Of a stretch of 64,000 bases of DNA, positions 58,611 through 64,000 are shown in pieces. The first letter of the stretch is position 1, and every line of letters begins with the position of its first letter. The position numbers and the translations under genes are program-made. The stretch comes from Cryptomeria japonica (Eukaryota; Streptophyta; Pinopsida; Cupressales; Cupressaceae), in the NCBI RefSeq assembly GCF_030272615.1, contig NC_081409.1:875180594-875244593 (forward strand). The letters run 5' to 3'. Under the pieces are notes generated by a model. That model searched no databases. It was given only the letters and a program-made list of their open reading frames with translations, and was not told where the DNA came from.

Positions 58611-59829
58611 TACTGTTTTGAAATTTTCAAATTTTCTTTGATTCGATTTTCAGATTTTGCACTTAGGGTTTCAGATTTGGTTTATTTTTGGACTAACCCT
58701 TTTAGATCTAGCTAACTAAGTTTGTGCAGCTTGTTTTGGAAGCAAAACGTTTTTGTTGAAGACCCCTCTTTCACAAAGTCTTTTGGGTTTCTGAAATTTG
58801 GCTAACTTGTGTGCTTGCAGGAAGGGGTGATCATTTGAAACAACCCAAACTACTAACAAATTTTGTTGCAGGTCCTTGGCTAGGGTTTTGAAATTTTGTT
58901 GTGTGCCTTGTTTTCATAGATTAGCAAACACTTCCATTGGTGCACTAAAATTGAATCATTGTATTTTGTGTCTTGAGCAATAGGCTCCTTTTTGTTTAAT
59001 CTTTAGAGGGCCTGTCTTCCCGTGTGGTCATTAGGACTACTAGTGAGAAGAGAACGACCCAAGTGGTAGCAAAAGAAAAGCCATCTTCTTCCAAACCACT
59101 ATAAATAAATGTATTCATGGTGAAAACTATGAATAACGTGTGCCGATTAGTTCATACCGACACTATGTCTCCCCATAAACCCGTTTGATCAAATTTATTT
59201 GATCATTTGTAGGGCGTAACCCCTACCGGCTGGGAGCCTTCTGTATTTATAGAGCTAAAAGTGCCGCATGTATGGCCACACGAGTGGATGCCCTTACTAG
59301 CACCTTTTTGTTTTAGAAGCCCAAATCCTTCTAGTTGTTGAGGCAGGAGGTCAGACCTCTGGTAGCGGCCCACACACATACGGTTCTTAGTAGAGATACA
59401 AAGTTCGCCATGGGGAGTTTTCATGGGGACTAATGCTTGGCTGAACCGAGAAGTGAGTGCCGAGGGTGGAGCCAGTGAGGTCAAGCATCTAAGTATCCAC
59501 TCTGAATAGCGTAGCCTCGGGGGTAAAACCCTATGTGGGATCAACAACTATTGTCTTGGCCAGCCATAAGAATTGTGCTTGTTTTATGTTAAACATTCAA
59601 ACATTCAAGACCAAACAGCAAAACATTGTGTCTTTTGTGTCTTCAAGTGTATGCAAAACATTTTACATCAAACAAAACCCTTTTCTTGGAGTCATTTTGA
59701 AGTCTAAACACTTGCAAACATTGAGTCCTCATCAACATTGTGTCCTCTTGTCACGAAAAACAGTCAAACAGTCGGATTTGGTTACAACAAAACAACTTCA
59801 CAGATCGAAAAAATTGTACGAAGTTTACA

Positions 59830-59990
59830 GAAACGTGTCTGTGTCTGTTTTAACCACATCTGAGTCATCTAAGCGCGTCTGTGAAGGGCATAATAGCGTC
59901 TGTGTGTCTAGCAGCGTCTGTGTCGAACAGAGACACGTCTGTGTCTGGGAATCGCGTCTGTGAAGTATACAGAAGCGTCTGTGTCCAGAA
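59830..59990 (+). repeat. GCGTCTGTG cluster 2 (B2 leader)
   Basis: Five exact GCGTCTGTG and variants (cgtgtctgtg, cacgtctgtg), about 500 bp before gag. Confidence 0.9.
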
Positions 59991-60474
59991 TTGAAAATTT
60001 TTACAGTCCAGCAAACAAAAGAAATCAGTTTCGGAATACTTGAGCTTCCTAGGTTGTTTCTTCAGGTTTCATCTAGCATTCAACCTGTCCTTGGGTCTCA
60101 CACAGTCCATCATTGCTTCACATCTCATTTTACATTCACAATTGTCTAAACTTGAGTCAAAAGGTCACTTGCTTGTCCTCATCATACTTTGTCAACATAC
60201 TACATACAACTACACTTTGCTAAGTGGTCCCTCATCAAGGTTTCTTACCTTTGGGTCTCATTTGGTCTTACTTAGAGTCAAGGTCAGCTTACCTCATCAA
60301 GAGAAACTATCCTCTCTTTGGAAGTCACACGTACTCTACTACATACATACTTGGTCTTACACTTTGGACATTGCAAGTACACCTCAGATTCATTTACACT
60401 CCATCCAACTCTTGGTCTTCCATACTCTTTCCATTTTCATCTAGTCTCTCACATCTTGGTCAAACACCTAGTTC

Positions 60475-63030
60475 ATGGTTGAAAACCGTCTTCAAAAATC
60501 TAGGAGAAAAGCTAAAGAAGCTCAAGAATCTGCAAACATGAGTTCTTATGAGTATGACAATGATTTATTTTTCAATCCTGAGCACACTACATTACTTGAC
60601 ATGGATGTTTATTGAAACATTCCCAATGTGGAAAACGCAGACACTACAAACAACAATGCTACACACAATGACAATGTGGACAACTTTTCAATACAATCAG
60701 TAGATGTAGAAGAATCCATTATGAATCCTCATTTCAATAGATTGGTTGAAGAAATAATGAGGAGGGATAGACAGTACTTTTTACACATGATGGCACAAAG
60801 TGGAGCTAAAATACCTCATGACTTTGACATGTCTCAACTTATGGAAAAACGACCCTTGCAACAAACTCACTCCAACATGGATCAAAGGAGACCTAACAGT
60901 GGAGGAAATAGAGGACCGCATATGGTACCTGAATCACCATCAGCTTTGCTTCAAAAACCAGCAGTCCCACATACACATGCTCAAATGTATGATACTTACC
61001 TTCGAAGACCATTATGGAAGCCTTATGCAGATAGATATGCTCAATCACATGCTCAAGCTATGGATCAACCAAAACAATTGGACATTCAAAGGCATGCTCA
61101 GAATTTGGACACAAGGAAACCTCATGTCAAATTTGGGGGCAACACAATAGAACATGACATGCCTATAGAATATGGTATACATGCACAAAATAGATATGGA
61201 GTTCCTCAACATGAAGCTATACCAAGTGCTCCCTATATGCCGCATCAATATAGACCTCCTCCATATGAACATGTGTATGATCAATATCATCCATACATGC
61301 AACAAGCTCCTCCTCAAATTGGTGTCTCAAACATGGGGTATGCTACAAAAAGTCGATCTCCACCTAAGAGCAATTTGGAGCAACAAATCAGAGATTTACA
61401 AAAGAAAATGGAGGACATGAATACACCAAAACCAACATACACTATGAGAGACATATGTCCTTATCCATTTGATAAGAGCATTCCAATGCCTCCATTTCCT
61501 GCACACTTTGTGACGCCAAAATTTGACAAGTATAGAGGAAAAGGAGACCCCACGGCACACATACGACAATTTTTCACAGCTTGCATTGAGGTAGCGGCAG
61601 AAGAAACATATTTGATGAGGTTGTTCCCACAAAGCTTAGGCGATCAAGCTATGGAATGGTTCTCTCAATTACCACCTGGTATTAAGTCATGGGGTGACTT
61701 AGCAGAGGCATTTATCCAACATTTCTCCTACAATATAGAAACAGATATCTCAGTCACTACTTTGTGCAATACTAAGCAAAAGGAGGGAGAATCTTTTGCA
61801 TCATTTTTACAAAGATGGAGAAATCTAGCTAGCAGATGCTCTTGTGAAATTCCACAGAAACAAATGGTAGAAATGTTCACTCAAAACGTTAACAAGGATA
61901 TTGGCTATGATCTAAGGAAAGCTTGTTTGTCCACCTTCAAGGATGTTATTGAAAAGGGCTTAGCAACAGAAAAGGTTCTAATTGAACAAGGAGTCATTAA
62001 GATATTCAAAGAAAACAAAGATGACTTTAAAGGAAAAGACAAGCCAAGATTTTGGAATAAAAACAAAAACACGGTCAATGATGGTGTTGTCGATGCTAAC
62101 ACAGTGCGACCCAAGTTCATCTTTTCGGGATCAAGTTCTACAAACAATCAAGTGAATACTCAAACAACTTCTAGATCACGAAGGAAGTACACCCCATTGG
62201 GAGAACCACTTGAATCAGTCTTCAAAAAGCTTGTGGCAAATAAAGTGATCACAGTTCTAGATTTTCCTCCATATGAACCAAAGGTCAAACCAAATTGGTG
62301 GAACGATGATGAATATTGTGAATTTCATAAAAGCAAGGGTCATAAGACAGGAAATTGTCATCGATTGAAGAATATTGTGCAAGATCTCATTGATAGAGGT
62401 GATATTGAGATTGAGGGACACTCATCCAATCAAGAACATGAGATGTTTAAGGAACCCTTCCCAAAGCACGACAAGGGAAAAGCTAAAGTCACAGATGATC
62501 AAGCCAACTATACTAGAGCACCTTACAACTATGACTCAACTATCAATCACATCTCGATGGACAATCATATCTCTACTATTACCATCAAGAACAAAAACCT
62601 TGAGAATCCTCCTCAGCGACCCAAGATTGTCCTAAGAGGTGTGGGATCATCTTCTGAACATACCTCTGAATGTCATGTTACAACTCATCGAGGTAAAATT
62701 ATGTTGCCAGGCGCCTCCACTAAAAATATCGCTTCTTCATCAACCGAGCCTGAGTATGACCTTGTAGAACAGTTAGGGAAGACACCCGCGCTCATCTCCA
62801 TCCTTGAGCTCTTACGTATATCCCCCTCTCATAAAGCTATTCTTGACAAAATCTTGAGAGACATTACCATTCCTACTGATTTGAACGTGGACCAGTTTCA
62901 AGCCATGGTGGGATATCTTTCCATTCCACACTCCCTCACATTCACAGAAGCCGATGACGCATCCGTAAGTCAGCCACATAATGCACCATTACATGTTGAA
63001 GTCTTCATACACAAACATCGAATAAAGTGA
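60475..63030 (+). pseudogene. gag: B2 gag (one stop in 852 codons)
   Basis: Starts MVENRLQKSRRKAKEAQESA; a single TGA at 60613 interrupts the frame, then 800 codons are open. Long Pro/Tyr/His-rich N-terminal part; capsid region from about 61440 (TYTMRDICPYPFDKSIPM, FDKYRGKGDPTAH, GDQAMEWFSQLPPGI); knuckle YCEFHKSKGHKTGNC (about 62315); ends at the start of protease. It is the best preserved coding region in the window. Confidence 0.92.
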
Positions 63031-64000
63031 GTCCTGATAGATGGAGAGCTGGTCTAAACATTTGTACATTGAGCACCATTAAACAATTGGGATATTCTGA
63101 TAAAGCTGTGAATTCAACAAATCAAATCACCATCAAGGCATATGATGATGAAGAGCGTTCATCCAAGGGCATAGTCACCTTACCTCTAAGAATTGTGCCA
63201 GTCACAAAGGATGTGGTTTGTCAAGTCCTAGATCTGGATCTCACATACAACATATTGCTAGGACATCCTTGGATTCATGAAATGAGGGCAGTCCCATCGA
63301 CGTATCATCAATGCATTAAGTTTCCTCATAATGGAGTCGAGGTAACAGTTAACGGTGATCCTAATCCATTCATATATTGCAATAACCTGAGATCACATAC
63401 TGAGAGCATCATTCCCAGTAATCGTGAGGCTGCTCCTTCTTCGACATACATTGACCCTGAGTCATTGAAACCTTCGACATCAAAACAAGGTGAACTTAAA
63501 GGCAAATTTCAAGACAAAGGCATGGGAGAATACACTTTAAATCAGACAATGTATTTACGACAAGTCATGAACTCTCCAAAAGAATATGGAAGGCCACATC
63601 CTAACAAGCAAATATCCATCATGATACTCAAATGGGATCCTACTACCTTTCAAAGATGGGGCGAACTAGAAGAGGAAGATTTATACAAAATGCTCTATAA
63701 AGACATTGAAGATGACACACAAGATCAGATCAATATACCCTGTGAGAAATATGGCAAAGGCTTCAAGATTCTACAAAAATTTGGGTATGATGGAAAAAGC
63801 CCTCTTGGGTTACACAAAGAAGGCGTCATGGAGCCCTTACAACCTGAATTGATTGTAAAAAGGGAACGCTCAAAGGGACTTGGTTTTCTGACTTCCAAGA
63901 TCCACACTAAAAGGATAGAAGAGGCATCACAAAGTAGCCAAAGTTCAACAAGAAGATTACTATTCCACAGATTCCAACGAATGGGAATGGGGTTCAGACA
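63031..64000 (+). pseudogene. B2 protease and G-patch-like segment (partial)
   Basis: Begins after TGA at 63028. The active-site strand VLIDGE is followed by a 1-bp loss near 63047; the rest reads NICTLSTIKQL, DDEERSSKGIVTLPLR and YNILLGHPWIHEMRAVP. A G-patch-like stretch (GKGFKILQKFGYDGKSPLGL, about 63755) and an acidic linker (SNEWEWGSD) follow at the window end, with a further frame change near 63935. Confidence 0.82.

Larger units (their letters stand above)
58260..60474 (+). other. B2 leader
   Basis: No coding frame. Two clusters of GCGTCTGTG-type motifs (58390-58610, 59830-59990) flank a central part with the block shared with A (about 58999-59125) and a stretch (59203-59547) mirrored in B1. 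Confidence 0.8.
57511..64000 (+). mobile_element. Ty3/gypsy (Tat-like) element B2, 3' part beyond window
   Basis: LTR, PBS, 2.2 kb leader, gag and protease of the B family, plus strand. It appears to have inserted in the B1 leader. The window ends in the linker after the G-patch. Confidence 0.9.

Overview
This window is a stack of nested retrotransposons of the kind that fills large plant nuclear genomes. I see no host gene, rRNA, tRNA or CRISPR array. The evidence for a plant is the element set: Ty3/gypsy elements with a second (archaeal-type) RNase H, as in the Tat/Ogre lineage; Ty1/copia elements with an initiator-Met primer site; plant L1-type LINEs; and a plant mobile domain (PMD) protein encoded by the gypsy elements. 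The density and nesting would fit a large-genome plant such as a conifer, but species cannot be read from this sequence.

Layout. (1) 1-15234: gypsy element A, plus strand. It has the last 74 bp of the 5' LTR, a PBS, a 2.2 kb leader, one gag-pol frame (2315-10120) broken only by stop codons, an antisense PMD gene (12952 to 10601), and a complete 3' LTR (14103-15234). A sits in LINE C. (2) 15235-about 17390: 5' part of LINE C, minus strand. (3) About 17390-21110: AT-rich non-coding DNA with a degenerate array, a 106-bp tandem duplication and a near-perfect 60-bp-stem hairpin. (4) About 21110-33955: LINE D, minus strand, split by copia element 1 (24756-32106). (5) 33956-about 40310: copia element 2, minus strand, missing its 5' end. 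A solo gypsy LTR (33962-35198) lies 6 bp inside its 3' LTR, with a perfect 5-bp duplication. (6) About 40310-40681: a fragment of another copia, plus strand. (7) 40682-47661: gypsy element E, plus strand (LTR, leader, gag-protease), itself interrupted by a solo copia-type LTR (45578-46935). (8) 47662-57510: gypsy element B1, minus strand, a gag-protease element that has lost RT, RNase H and most of integrase. (9) 57511-64000: gypsy element B2, same family, plus strand, apparently inserted in the B1 leader and running off the window.

Main discovery candidate. Elements A and B1 both carry, between pol and the 3' LTR and on the opposite strand, a gene for a PMD protein. In both, the gene reads best as two exons: a short first exon (25 and 22 codons) with a related His-Arg-Phe-Asp/Glu-Arg core, a GTAAGT donor in phase 0, an intron of 465 or 546 bp, and a PMD exon. 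A TATA-like box lies 80-100 bp upstream of each start codon. In A the exon 2 frame continues past the PMD into a coiled-coil and proline-rich tail, about 628 codons in all. Extra antisense ORFs with a DNA-transposon-associated domain are known in Tat elements; a conserved intron and promoter would make this a self-contained antisense transcription unit carried by the retrotransposon.

A second theme is the leaders. Each gypsy family has its own short motif repeated many times in the 5' leader (TCGTACGA in A, GCGTCTGTG in B, a gggttt-rich unit in E). In A the same motif phrase recurs in the antisense gene's intron, oriented with that gene. A and B also share a diverged block in mid-leader. Decay of A, E, B1 and copia 2 is mostly by in-frame stops with few frameshifts, as expected from deamination of methylated cytosine.
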